The position numbers were made by a program, and so were the translations under genes. The notes beneath the pieces were generated by a model. The model saw only the letters and a list, made by a program, of their open reading frames with translations. It was not told the DNA's origin and ran no database searches. 64,000 nt of DNA from Argentina anserina (Eukaryota; Streptophyta; Magnoliopsida; Rosales; Rosaceae), in NCBI RefSeq assembly GCF_933775445.1, contig NC_065875.1:25047555-25111554 (forward strand), in the 5' to 3' direction. Each line of letters starts with the position of its first letter. The first letter of the stretch is position 1. This document shows positions 22,099-35,406 of this stretch, in pieces.

Positions 22099-23138
22099 TT
22101 GTACCATTCTGAACAAGATAGATCAAAGCTGTGTGGCTGTAGGTTCTCCATTCAAGTCCGAATGTATACAATCTTAGTTCTCTGGCATTTTTTCCGAAAC
22201 TTTGGATTATGGTGAGGATGAAGTAAATATTACTCTGGAGCTTATAACGTTAGCTTATAATTGTGTGATGCCATTATAAGGCTGAAGTAATGGTGTATTG
22301 AGATATGAATCTGTTTTTTTCCTTTTTGATCAGTTGTGTAAGGTAGCCAGCCTCAACTCCTTTGTAGTGGATGTTGCAAATGGTTAATCCCGTCTATAAT
22401 AAATTTTCGTACAAATAAGCGTGTTAGATCATTGCAAGACACTTGTGATCTTATATGCTATTACTTTGCCTGAATTTCATCCGCCAAACAAGTAAAAGCA
22501 CAAAACTCATCTATATGTAAAAGTTCTACAATTGGCCTAGTGAAGCTTGAAACAGACATGGGGCTTTGGATGTATAAACTAAGTGGAACTAAATGGACAT
22601 CTAATAGCGTTAAACATTAGCCGGATTCGAGTAGGTGACATTTTACAAATTGGAAAAAAGAATACAATATAAATGAACCCCCCCCCCCCCTTTTGAATAA
22701 AATTAAATAGTACTTAAATACTAATATTTATAGTAAAAGATATTATTTTTCAGGAAGTAACAATGATAAAATTTCCCAATCTTGTGAGAACTGGTACCAA
22801 ACTACCAATGTTTCTTTTTGTCCAAAATCACTATTTCTCATCAATATGGATTGCAACAAGTGTTCAGTGTTTATTATGAAATCATTTTAGCCAACACCAC
22901 CAGAGTCAATCTTACATTCGATAGAATAACCACTGGCTAATCCCTTTATTACTTCATTATTCACACAATCAACTGCTTCTAACAGTCAATAAGAAGAAGA
23001 CAAAGGTATCTAGCTCGCAAGAGTTTCCTAGTAATTAAACTAAAAATGCTTAATCTTAAACTCCAAAAGATTCGTTCTTGGACATAAGCACATGATCAAC
23101 CCCCAAAAGTGCTGATCTTGTAACTTATTTCAAGTCAA
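22099..23138. other. Convergent intergenic region, including a 13-base poly-C tract
   Basis: This region holds the 3' regions of the DUF1664 gene and of the AP2 gene, which point at each other. A run of 13 C lies at 22678-22690. No further gene is seen. Confidence 0.6.
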
Positions 23139-24900
23139 TCAGTTAAAATCAGCTGAAGAGAACATGTTCATGGCACCATTATTCCATAACGGTCGCATGT
23201 TCTTCTCCGGGGACTCTAAAGCAGGCAATGTATCAGTGTTGGAAGAACACGAAAATGGGATGTTGTGAATCCCTTCAAACAAAATTCTCTTCAGATTTTC
23301 AGTACTGTTGGCCTGCGGGAGCAAGTTTTTTACTACATGACTCTTCTCATCGTCACTTTCTTCGTTTTCATCAGTCATATTCTTCTCCACCAGCTCTTTG
23401 AATATGGAGGATTTGAGGAGGAGGCTTAGTGCAGTTGGGGAGTTAGATGACTTAGGAGTGCAACTAGGACTGATAGGGGGCATAGTGTTCTGTATTTGGA
23501 AAATGTCCCTAGTTCTTATGGTGTCAATGTCCTCTACCGCAAATGAGTTATTCGGACTAAATATTGGCATCTGTTTCTCTTCCTTGCTTGGAATGTTGCT
23601 GTTGAAGTCTACAATATTTGGTTTTTGTTGTTCTTGAGAATCAGCAACAAGTGCATTGGGTCCTGGTCTGAGCCATCTTATGTATGTGCTCAAGTCAAAG
23701 TTGGTCACGGCGTTTATGCCTCTGTATTCTATCGCTGCAATATCATAGGCATGAGCTGCCTCTTCTTGAGTGCCTGCAGTGATCATCAAAGAAACCAAAC
23801 TTCAGTTATAGGCCACATTTCAATGCGAGATCATCAGTGAAGGTGCTCGAGTATCAATTACTTACCGTAAGTGCCAAGGTACAGGTACTTGTTTCCAAAC
23901 ACTCTTCCAATCCTTGCTTCCCATCTCCCGTTGTGATGGTGCCTGCAGTTTCATCCAGGAATATTTACTACACATGAATATAAACTTTAAAGTGACAAAT
24001 TGAATATGGAAGTTGAAAATGAAGTGTACCTTGCAACTCCTCTATACTTGGATACACCTCTTGAAAAGCCACTGCTTCTTCTGTAGATATATAGACATGA
24101 TACAAAGGTCACTAACTCGAAAATCGTACAACAGTTAAGTTGGACCGTAGGCTTCTCAATGCTTATTAATATGGAGATGAAATGATACCTTCTTAGAGAG
24201 GCCAAGTATTCTTCCTTTGTTAGTGTGTTCATTAGATCAATTTCGCTCTCATAATCAGACACCGGAAAATTTGTAAAAGTTGATGTTCCCCAGTACTTGA
24301 GTGCTGCAAGGTCATAAGCTCTTGCCGCGGATTCTTCCTCATCATAAGCGCCTGCAGATACATTACGACTTTTTTAGAAAATTCAATATATGATTATCTG
24401 AATGTAGTGGTTCCAACTTCCAAGCAGCGTAGCTAGTTAACTAGTTGTTAGTTGTTACCCAGATAAACTTGTTTCCCCTTCTTCCTCTGTGTTGGATTCC
24501 AAGACCCTTTGTCCCATAAATGAGCTTCATATCTACCTGTCCATCTATGCCTGCATAATTTCTTACAGTTAGGCTTCTTCAAAAATATTATAGCTTAACT
24601 CTGGCCAAAGTAGAGAATAAACAAATGTGAGCATTAAGACAACATATCAAACCTGCTGACTCCGCGAAATCTGGAACTTCTTTTGACAGTAGTGGTAGTG
24701 GTAGCACTAGATTGAGGGTTAGGCTGTGTCTTCTGTTGTTGATCCGCATTATTAACTGTTGCTGAAACACCCGTAGATGTATCCCTCCTCCTTCTTTTGA
24801 CACACTTATTAACCAGTGCATCAACTTCTATCATGCAAATCGGACGCTTCCCTGTGCTCGTCATGAGTTCTGATTTAACACTACTAGCCAGCTGATCCAT
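23139..24900 (-). CDS. WRINKLED-like double AP2-domain transcription factor
   Basis: Six exons join to 1266 nt (421 aa): 24653-24900, 24459-24550, 24189-24351, 24030-24080, 23866-23942, 23139-23773. A basic KRRRR stretch, likely a nuclear signal, precedes two AP2 domains. The first starts near residue 75 ([20 protein letters not shown], ending in GTSTFTNF). The second starts near 178 ([20 protein letters not shown], ending in [12 protein letters not shown]), with the linker [12 protein letters not shown] typical of the WRI clade. The C-terminal 170 residues are acidic and Ser/Asn-rich. Closest by recall are Arabidopsis At1g16060 and At1g79700 (WRI3/WRI4 group), which control fatty-acid, cutin and ABA-related genes. 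The usual separate VYL micro-exon is fused here: QVYLG lies inside one exon. Confidence 0.92.
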
Positions 24901-26016
24901 CTGTCAATACCAAGCAACAAAAGACAATTGTGTTTCCAAATTTCAGCTCGCTTTTGTTGTTGGAAAACAGAATGCAGATGTGCATATACTATATACATGT
25001 TCCTTTACTTGAACTTATGCCTATTTTGTTCCTCATGGTCCGATGACTTTGATGCCAAACTGAGACAAAAATGAGCGCTGTTACAAAGCAATAGACAAAA
25101 ATTATGGTGAAATATACAAAAACCAAGACCAAAATGCTGGTGTAGTTTTTGGCGATCAAAGTTGACGAGTAATATTTTCATGGGAGACAAAGGTGAACTA
25201 TTGGCTTCTTCTAGATGATAATATCCAAAATGCTTTATGTATTTTGTTTTCTGGGATCAGGAGGCGTTTAGGTCTTGTATTATCTGTGAATAAAGGCCAA
25301 TTTTCAATTGTCGTTTCATGCTTTAGTCCTTACATTCGGTTTCTACGTCCAATTAAGTAAGAGTTTATACTTCGTGATAAATGTTTTGATGATCAGTTGT
25401 ATATTGGTATTTAAATTTGGAGTTGCTTCCAATCACGTTAATTTCTATGGAATCGAACCTTATGACACAGATGCTTTCCGAATAGTGTCTGTGTGCTAAA
25501 TGATTCTAATTATGGCGCACAAAAGGTGTTAAACACATGCATAATGCATTATGTGCATACAAGATTAGCTGTTGTTTGTTGAAAAACTGCTTAATTCTAG
25601 TAAATATCAGGCTCATTTCATGCCTGAAAACAGATTGGAAGTACTTATGTAATGCGGCAATTTTCACTGTTAATTTGATACTCGGACTTACACTGAAATG
25701 GTCGAAGAAGGTTAGTCACTATTTTCTTGCTTAATTACTTTCCAAAAATAAAAACCAAAAAAGGAAAAAAAATAGAAAAGAAAGAACAAAGAAACAAGAA
25801 AAAGAGAAAGAAAAAGGGCATGCATGTATCAGAGCATGCAGCTGCAATTCATATATTGTTTCCTACTTTCCTTCCTTCCTGCCCTCTAATGCTCAGCACA
25901 TGTAACCTCGGATGTTTCTCTTCCTTTCTCCTCGATCAACTTCTTCTTTGTATCCACAGTTAAGACTTTCCAACTAGCCTACGATGGATCGAAAAGCCTA
26001 AACTGTGTGCGCATGA
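24901..26016. other. Intergenic: upstream of the AP2 gene, downstream of pectate lyase
   Basis: No exon series is recognised. A purine-rich AAAAAG-type run lies at about 25740-25815 and a pyrimidine-rich tract at about 25860-25950. It likely holds the AP2 promoter and 5' leader. Confidence 0.55.
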
Positions 26017-27678
26017 CTAGCATGGTTGGCCAACACAGCACTCTAGAGCGCCGGCAAAGCTAGACATTGATGGGGCCAAACTCCCAGGCCTGAAGGGCAT
26101 CATAGCTATTTTGGATGATTTCGCATAGTTGGGGTCCCCGGATTCAGTGAAGAATGCTCCATTCTCCATCACGTCTCCCTCGGATCTCCAGTTCCAGTTC
26201 TTCCATTCCGATGGGTCTGAGTACTCCCTCTTGGTCACCTGGTTAATATAACATCAAACAGTGTGTTGTATATCAAACGCATGCATGTGTATCCATATTA
26301 ATGAACAAATTTGATGAATGTAGTACGTTGTACCTCTTTTGAGACCTGGCTTTCAGGAGCAATGAACCTGTTACCCTGGCTGATGATGGTAGGGTTCATG
26401 TTACCACCGATAGCATACATTATCCAATGGGTGTAGTCATTGTTCACAACATGGAAGAATCCAAATCGGCACCTTGGCATTCTCTGAATCAATCCTTGCC
26501 CGAAGTGATTAAAGGCCAGAGTTATTTGCATGTCCTTGTCTTGAGTGTGGCTATTACTTGCCCCGAACAACATCGCCTGGTTTGATCGACGACATGACAT
26601 GTTAGCTAGACATATAATAAACTTTGGTCTTAGCAAGACAAAATAGTTTAATGTGTACGTGAGATGTCCATCTATTTTCTCGATCGGTGTTAGATTATAC
26701 ATATATATACCTCGTTGTGGTCAGTGAAGTGGGAGTTGGAGATGGTAACACCAGTGGAAAGCATGATGGCGTCGATGAGCCCGTCGTCGGTCCTCGCCAT
26801 GGAAACGTGGTCGATCCAGATGTTAGAAGCGCCAAAGAGGGAGATGCCATCACCATCGCTCCTGGTCCTCAAACCAACATGGTCCTCGGAGTCCATGAGC
26901 GTACCACCGGCTTTGGATTCAATGTCCTTAACGTGAATGTTGGTAATGATGATATTACTCACATATTGGAGAGTGATGCCACCACCATAGGCAAAAACAA
27001 TGTTGAATCCTCTACCATCGATGGTCTTGTCACATGTCACCAGTAGCTCCTGTTGCAGCCTAATCACCATGCTATGGGCAAAGGTGATCCAGAGAGGACC
27101 TTTCCGTGTCACCGCGTAGCGGAGGGTCCCTTCTTTAGGGTTGACGAGATCATCATCTGAGCCATCAGTGACGACGTAAATCGGCCCACCCTTGCCGCCG
27201 GTAGTCTTCTTGCCAAATCCCATGACGCAATCGGCCATCTTCTGGCGGTTTTCGGCCCAGTCGGGGTCGCACCGCCAGCATGCGTCGATTGGGTTGGTGG
27301 CATTGCAGACACCATCATATCTCTTGAAACCTCTCAAGGTCCTCCTCGTTCTATTGTGCCCCATGATGTGCCTAATTCATACGTGCATGCATGTATGTCA
27401 TATTAATTCGTATATTCAAATATAATTTCGTCGATTAATAAACTTTAAAGCGCAAAAATGACATGAACATACTTGTGTACGGCAGCATTGAACTCCTCTG
27501 TAACATTATGGGGATCTGGATGAACGGATTCCTTGGCAACTTTTATAGCAGAGGCAGCTCGTTGTTTCCAGTACTCGTCTTCTTCGGCAGTATAATTTTG
27601 GCCGCTGACGAAAACAGCGACACTCGAGAAGAAAAGGAAGACGAGAAAGATTGACCCGCCGGGTGTGGTGATTGCCAT
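26017..27678 (-). CDS. Secreted pectate lyase (polysaccharide lyase family 1)
   Basis: Four exons join to 1332 nt (443 aa): 27473-27678, 26711-27371, 26334-26576, 26017-26238. A signal peptide covers about residues 1-26. It is followed by a plant-specific N-terminal region with a predicted N-glycosylation site (NYT) and the motif [13 protein letters not shown]. The parallel beta-helix core includes GTLRYAV, the WIDH motif, [30 protein letters not shown] and [20 protein letters not shown]. The RxPxxR motif at 321-326 carries the catalytic Arg of the family. The enzyme cleaves de-esterified homogalacturonan by beta-elimination in the cell wall and needs calcium. One oddity: the stretch after WIDH reads VSMARTDDG rather than the common CSLSxCxDG, so two usual cysteines are absent. 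Confidence 0.95.
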
Positions 27679-28618
27679 TGTCTGTGATTATATGGTTCTT
27701 CTTAATTCACTTTTGGGGGGCTTGAGATTGTCAACCGCGTAGGAGAAGGCCTAAGGCGTTAAAATGATCATATGTCGCCCAAACCCAGGCCAGAAGATTG
27801 AAGCTGGGTTGGGTGAGCCTCCTACCTTTAAGCACAGATTATATAAAGCTGACGATTTGGGGAAGATAGAGGTGGATATGGCGGGAAGTGTGGGGAACCA
27901 ACCTTTCAGGAGAAGGTTTACAATTAGCCCACTTTTCAAATATTCTTGAACTGGTCAATTTTGAGTGTAATATCTCTCGGTCATATATAGACCTCAACAA
28001 CAAAAATAAATGTCTGCCCAATACCTAATCAAATTACCTAATCAAACTCCCACTCCTTTTCAGGGGGAGGATTGCGAAAGCGCAGATGAGCCCTCATAAC
28101 TCATAAGTACCTCATGTCCCTCAACAATAAAAACCAGAGTATAAAACTACCCAAATTGTCATGAATGGTTTCTAATACTTCATATCCAAAACTGGGGGAC
28201 AATAACACACGGTCGAAAACTCATATTTCTATCATTTTACTAAAAAAAGTCCATAGAGAAATTTGTCAGCAACATGCCACTTTCTTGTATAATATTTGTT
28301 GATAAATCATTTGAAAAAGATACATTAGCTCTCCCAAAAAAAGAAAGATTTGGTTTTACACATTCTACTGTAACACACCGGAAAGCAGAGTGGAGTTGTA
28401 CACCAGAACCAGAAGTCCAGATCGAACGTGTTACATACAGAAGGTATCCATCTCCAATGTATCAACAGCTTATAATGGCAAACCGCCTTTTGAACCCAAT
28501 ATTCATCAGTTCCACATAAGCCAACCAGCTGCAAATGCACAGCTCCGGCCAGTCCTTATTCATCTCTCTGCATTCGACTATATATACTCATAGATATATC
28601 ACACATACACTGGAAAAT
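27679..28618. other. Intergenic between pectate lyase (upstream side) and AMY3 (3' side)
   Basis: It contains the pectate lyase promoter side and the AMY3 3' region. No further gene or repeat is recognised. Confidence 0.5.
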
Positions 28619-31600
28619 TTATGATGCTTCCCAGACCTTGTAATCTCTTCCCTCGAGGCTTTTGGACCATTTTTGAGACCCGCTTGGGGGTTCATAGTGA
28701 CCTGGTCCGATCTTCATTGCAACTTTTTCATCAATGATAGCAGCATACACATCTCTTTCAACTTTGGTAATTTTAACCTGTAATATAATTTAAAAATTGA
28801 AATCAACCTCTATGGTGCCATATATTGCTCAACGGATGATTGCATTACTATTGATACTTACTATGCTGCGACAATTGATTTTGTTCCGGTTTCTTAAAGA
28901 TATTAAACCTGCGATTTCTGACCGGTAGTGAGAAAAGATGTGATCATAGAAAACTGCTGGTGTTCCTGGATGAGTCAGAGTGTAAGCATATCCTTGCATT
29001 TCCTTGTCACGTGGAAACCTCCAGTGACCCTTCAAAAGCAAAAAAAAATATGTGTAGTTATGCAACGAGATGTAATCTTATTGTATCAATAACATTATCA
29101 AATTGATCTTATAAATTGAAGCTCTGCTTTTCAGTCATCTGATTCTGTGAAATGTGAAAGCAGGTAGGAGGTAGAGAACTTAAATAGTATGGTGCTTACC
29201 ACTCTAGAAAAATGCCTTTTTCTCAACTGGATTAGTATCATGTTGAAACTTGAAAGGTTCACAACTTGAACAAATAAAAAAAAATCCTTCTATTTTGGAT
29301 AAACTCGTAAGACAAGGACACTGCCCAAGCTAGTTTACTTTAGTCAAGGGAGTAGGTAGGAGGAACATTGATATCCTTCTTCGCTGTAACATATAAAAAA
29401 AATCAAGAAATAAAAGGAGTTCCAACCTGAGTAGAACCAGTATCGTGATTCTCTATGAAGGTAACAGCACGAGATGGCCACCAACCAACAACCCCAGGAG
29501 GCTTTCCCTTTGAATCTGATAATCGCCAATATTCGCATCTTTCCAGAGCCTGCATAATTATATATTAGATTTAAATGCGTATCATCTACCATATAGCCAT
29601 GGAAAACAAACAACTATTGTTCACGGAAAGTGGCTAGTGTATTCGGAAGCATCATTCTTAGAAACTGATGCTAAATGTGATCAAATTCTAAATGAGTTCA
29701 GTAGGACATATCAGCATATTATATGTATACATATTTGAACTACTTAGGGGTGCAGCAATTTGGTCAACAGTTGGGTGTTAACTGCATTATTCTTTGTAGG
29801 CAAAGGACAAGATGTTTTGCCATAAGAACTTAAAAGCCATTTTGTTTTTATTTTAGCAATATTTTACTACAATGTGAAAAAAGTAATTTTTATGGAACTA
29901 GCAAGAAAAATGCTGGCATATCTATTAGAGAAAGCTTACTGTAACCTGCGATTATATATAAATCATTTCACGGATGCAAAAATATTTCACAAAGGCATAC
30001 ATATCTAAATAACACCAAGACTACAGTTTAAAAGGGAATAACTAAGATTCTTTATGAATCAAGATCATTCTGGTGCAGCTTAACAAAATCAGGTTTACAA
30101 GTATCAATGTATCATACAAACGAATTGAGTACAGAGGTTTCATTGTAAAATTTACAGAGATGAATACTTACAGCATGAAGGATCCCTTTTGTTGTTACAT
30201 CAAAAGCTCCAGCGGCTCCACTAGTAGCATTAATCCAATCAATAATTCTTTGCCTATGTGCATCTTGATTGTGATCCATCTCACCATATGTATAACTTAG
30301 GGAATCCCAATACTCACCAACAGCAAAGTAAGGTTCACTAGCATCCATGTAGTCCTTAACATAACCACCCCAAAATCCTCTAACAAAATCAAGCCTCCAC
30401 CCATCATACCCAATTTCTTGCCTGTCATTATGATCCATATGTTTATAAAAAAAAACTTCCAACGTAATATGTTTTAGAGAAAATTATATTCAATAAAGTA
30501 CTGACACATCCGTTACATACATATAGAAAGCAAATTCATATGTATCACGGGTTGAAGCCCCTTTCAAAAAAAAGATAAAAAGTCAAAGCCAACACTGATA
30601 TCATCTGACATGATAAGTATGACAGCCTCATCCCAGAAACTTCATCAGTGTGCTCATGAAAAGGACGGTACTCAGCAGACTACTAAATTTTGGAACATAC
30701 CATAAATCACCGCATTTCTTTTGTTAAAAGACATGATCCTACTGCTAGGACCATTATGAATTTTGCTCCCTGAATAGCTTTGAGATATTTTATACAAGAA
30801 ATAAACAGCTGCTTCTTAAAACTCAAGCACTAGCACACTTTCTTAACATGTGTGCTTTGACAGAGATGTGATCAAGCTTGAACATCCATATTGAAATCTC
30901 TGTGTTTATTTATACAGTAATACAAAACTAAGTAAACTGGCAAACATTAAAAATAGAATCTCAAAAAATCGAGTAAATAGTTCAGACTTTTAACCTTAGC
31001 CAGCATAACCATTCTTTGATATCCTTCCTCACAAAATCTTGTGAATGATCAATGTTTGGTGCAGCATGAAAACTATCTCCACTACTTTTGTTGCCCCTAC
31101 CCTGTACAATACAAATATGGCTTTTTCACAAACCAAGAAGTTATATATTATAGTCTTCATAGAAATCACATATGTTCTGCCCAACTCTACAGAGTACTGT
31201 TCTCTTTTGGAACTTTTATTCTGGTTAATATCAGTATTCTACTCTTACATACACAGGGTAAGTTTTTTTTTTTTTGAGTAAATACACAGGGTAAGCTTGA
31301 AACTCTGTCACTCTATGAAATGTGTAGTGTCTGATGAGAATTAGCAGGTAGATTAATGGTGTGTTGTCTTAAAAATTGAACGGTGTCAACTTGGTGTTCT
31401 ACCTTTTAAATATATGTAACACTCTAACTCCACCATCTGAACTTTTAAATAGTCACTACTAAAGTTACTTAAACTCATTTTAAACAGGGAAATGCAGGGT
31501 TTCAAATACCAAGTCCAGAAAAAAATGGCAGAAAACTTTTATGTTCTCTTTCCCTCGTTTCCTCGTATTCTTCTTAAAATTGTATGCACATGCATGCAGA

Positions 31601-34600
31601 TGGAATGAACTAGACATCATGTCTTTCTAAGCATACCCATGTGTTTTAGCCTTTTAGGAATGAAGTTTGTCACTCTATATGCTATAATTGCTATTCACAT
31701 GCAAACAAGGGCACAAACAACAATATCACATGTGCCCATGTGTACACATGAAATAATAAAATTATAATGTCTCTAATGTGCTTCCACAAATGCGATCATT
31801 TTTAACCTCTCTCACTGTCTGCATATAAACTTGACTCACAACATTCCCAAGTAAACGGGAACAGAAAGCCAGTATACAAGTTGAGTTTTTCTACTAAAAA
31901 AAAAGTAAGGTTGCTAATTCTAAGAACGTTGTTAGGGATAAAAAATTAGATACCTGAAAGTGTGGATCATCTGCAACAACTGCACGATCATCCCAATTTA
32001 AACGACCACCAAATATATTCCATACACCATTTTTATTCTGATACTGTGCGCAGCGGTGATTTAGAACAGCATCTCCAAGTACTTTGATACCTAATTTATG
32101 GAATTCCCTCACAGTCTCCTTCAGTTCATCCATAGTGCCATATCTGAGAAGTACGAAACACGAGCAATGAAGAATTACTGATGAATACAGCATCCATCCT
32201 GAACTCCAAAACAATTATTAAGAGTAATAATGAAAAGGAACTCCAGAAACAAAGGAGTTGAATGTACTGCCAATTAAGGTTAAAAAAAGGTCTATGATAA
32301 CAACTAAAGAGTTCGGACCAAAAGAAAAGGATAAGGTCTGAAACTTTGATGGTCCGCACATCACTGTGTATAACCAAGCAAGCAGGGGTATGCCAACTCA
32401 CCTTTTCTTTCTTTTTTAAATTTTTAACCCATCAAAAGTAACAAAAAAAAACTATACAGATATCAAAACAAATGCACTGTAGAGCTATGAAGATCATGCA
32501 AAATTATTATGTGGTATAAATTTATCATAGGGTACCTGGAATTCAGATTATACAAATCCCTTGGCATGTACCCTTCAGGTGACACAGAATCTGTAGGAGG
32601 TGGTAACCAAATCACAGTGAAACCTAGTGAAGATAATTCGGCAGCTTTATTTTTGAGCTCCATGTACCATCTTCCAGATTTATGTGATTCCCAATTAAAA
32701 CCTTGGCACACTACTTCAAAACCTGTGCCAGTCCCTGAGGTTATTTTGACAGCGGGTGTCAACTCTTCAGATTCTGAAATGGCTTCCTCAGTAAATGTGG
32801 GAACAGTGCTTCTGAAGATACTATAGGCTTCAGCAGCCAATTTTTCTATTTCTTGAAGAATACTTTCTTGTGCTTCTTTGGATTTCGTCTTTCGACTCTT
32901 CACAGAGGAAATGCCACTCACCAGGGTCCTTATTTCATTAATTATTCCGTTGGTATATTCAGTGAAAGAATTGTCTTCTATTTCCTCTGCACTTCTCCCA
33001 TCTGCAATAGCACCTTCAGGCTGATCCTCTTTTGCTACGGCAGGTGAGATATTTGCACTTGGAAGGGGGATGTAGAAGTCATTGCCTTTACATTTCAACC
33101 ATGTACTTTCACTTAGCTTGAAAACAAAAAGAAATCCTGCGAGTCCTTCCTCTAAAGTAAATAATCCCCAACATCCATCTCCTCCCTCTTTTTTCTATAG
33201 ACAGGAACCAAGAAGATAGTTCATTAGCCCAACTAAAAGTTCTTTCAAGAGACCAAATTGAGAAGCACTATTTTCAGCTTTTTCTAGACAGCTTAGAACA
33301 AATATGCATGAGATAGAGGGTTACATTAAAGAAATCTCCAAGCACGAGGATGCGTATAGCTCATATTAAAAGCCGCTATTCCTTATCACATAATGTATTA
33401 TGAATATCAATCCAAGTAAAAAATAAAATAACGTTTCTGGCAATGGAGTACAAACCTAAAAGATGGCACTACAGCGAGTATTTTTGTACAAAACTCATTT
33501 TCCCGTTAATAACTTAATAAATTGTCATGCAGAATAATTGAAAAATTTTCTACCCAAACTAAAAATAACCAATATTTAACCACGGTGTCATAGTCAGAAA
33601 CTCAGAATAGAGCATAAAACGTACAGACATTTTGAAATGGGTACACACAATATTTATACTAGGAAAAAATGACCAACTCGCCAGCACAAGAATATGAATT
33701 AAATAAGGGAGGAGAGGGAATAGCAAAGATGATAAGAATATAAAAACCTGCAGTCGAGTTCGTAAAGCCTTATCCTTGAATACTACTGTTTCTGGTGGAT
33801 GTGGGCTTGCTGGTATTTCCCATCTTTTAGCCTCATCTTTGCAAACTCCCCAATGGACAATAACATGATCAGGTAAATCAGTTTCCATATGTAGAAGATT
33901 CTTAGCTGTCTCAGGGCACTTCCCAACAGAAACCGTTACTGAATTCACTACAGCAATTTCTTTTGCAATAGGGAGTTCTTCGTAGAACCCTTCTAGAGAC
34001 CTATTTTCTTCCTTAGTTCCTCTGGATTCACTACTGCTATCTTTGTCATGGGAGCTTGATGATTCTGCTTTGAAAAATATGTTTGATAACTTCCCCACAA
34101 TTCCTGAATTGAACATATATATTAAATCAATGAAAATATCTTTTCTCAAAAAAAAATTTGAATTACCTGGCAACATCCCGAATCCTTTTTTTGCACCAAC
34201 AACATTGCGTTCTTCTTGCAGGTAACCCACAAGAGGCACTTTGAAATCTCTTCCTCTGTGCTGATACCAAGCACCAGATTCTTCATCCTACATCACCAAA
34301 ACCCCCAGATAAGGATATAAACCATAGATAATGGAGTAGCCAGCATAAAGGACTGAAACTTTTAATTGTTATTAGCTAAATCAGAACCTTTAGAACAAAA
34401 TTAATGGCTGCAATTCCACTGTCAAGATTAAAATCAATCTTCAATTCCTGAGAGGTATCACCTCCAATAGATGATGCTGATTCCGTCAAGGGTGTCTCTA
34501 TTGCATAGTCCTGAAAAAGCACATACACTTCAGAATGATACTGCCAATTCAAAATCTTCAGCTCCCCTATCAACTTGAGAACGCCACACATACCTTAATA

Positions 34601-35406
34601 GAAACCGAACCAGGTGGCCTCATCTCCTCAGGAGGTTGATCCCATTCACTATACAACATTTCAATGCATTAGTGCACAAGGAATACATCCAAAACCAGTC
34701 TATCTCCTACTTATTGATCCTATCTGGAAGAACAAACACACTATCCTAACAACTACGCCTATTAATCACTCGAAAAAAATCATTCACAACTACTAGAACA
34801 CTCGTACAATTCAAGTATCAAGATCATTAACAGCTACTAGAACAGTAACTCAAATCAACCACCTACATACATAAACAGAACAATTCTTCTCGAAATCGAA
34901 ACATCAAGTCTAAGCAATCTACCTGCCGACGTCACCAACAAGTGAAACTCCCCAGTGAAGAATCCACTTTCCGGGAAGAGTACAACCGACGGTGAGCGTC
35001 CAATTCCGAGCATTCTTCCCCTGATCCAACCTCACAGAGATCTTTCCCTCCACCTGAAATTTCAAATTCCAAAACCAAATCAGCTCTTCCTAAATTCATC
35101 ACAACAATCACCAAGCTCATGATCATGAAGGAAGACTCAAACCAGCTCAGTTCGCTCCAGAGGGAATGTCTTCTTGAAGAGAGGTACTGTGGATTCAGAG
35201 CTCGCAGCCACGGCGGTGTCAGTAGAAGAAGCTCGGAGAATGAGAGCACTAGCACGCCGGAAGTTGCAGAAGTTCCGGCAGCGAAACTCCGTCTTTTTTG
35301 GAAAAGCACTCAAGGAACTGAGCCTGACGAGCTTCGAAGCTGAACGGTGGCCGGAGCTTCGCCGGTGACCGTGGTGGAGAAGAGGCTTAATGCTCACCGT
35401 CGACAT
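28619..35406 (-). CDS. AMY3: Plastid alpha-amylase (AMY3 type, GH13 with N-terminal CBM45 repeats)
   Basis: Thirteen exons join to 2706 nt (901 aa): 35143-35406, 34923-35053, 34594-34648, 34388-34510, 34167-34287, 33748-34103, 32536-33194, 31954-32143, 30995-31101, 30172-30421, 29427-29549, 28862-29029, 28619-28777. A transit-like N-terminus is followed by two CBM45-type starch-binding repeats ([34 protein letters not shown]). The GH13 barrel follows: DAVLNHR (region I), GWRLDF with nucleophile Asp680, FAVGEYWD with acid/base Glu705, and [11 protein letters not shown] with Asp788. It hydrolyses internal alpha-1,4 bonds of starch in the stroma. Cys513 and Cys601 have the same 88-residue spacing as the regulatory Cys499-Cys587 pair known in Arabidopsis AMY3, so thioredoxin control is likely. 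Confidence 0.97.
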
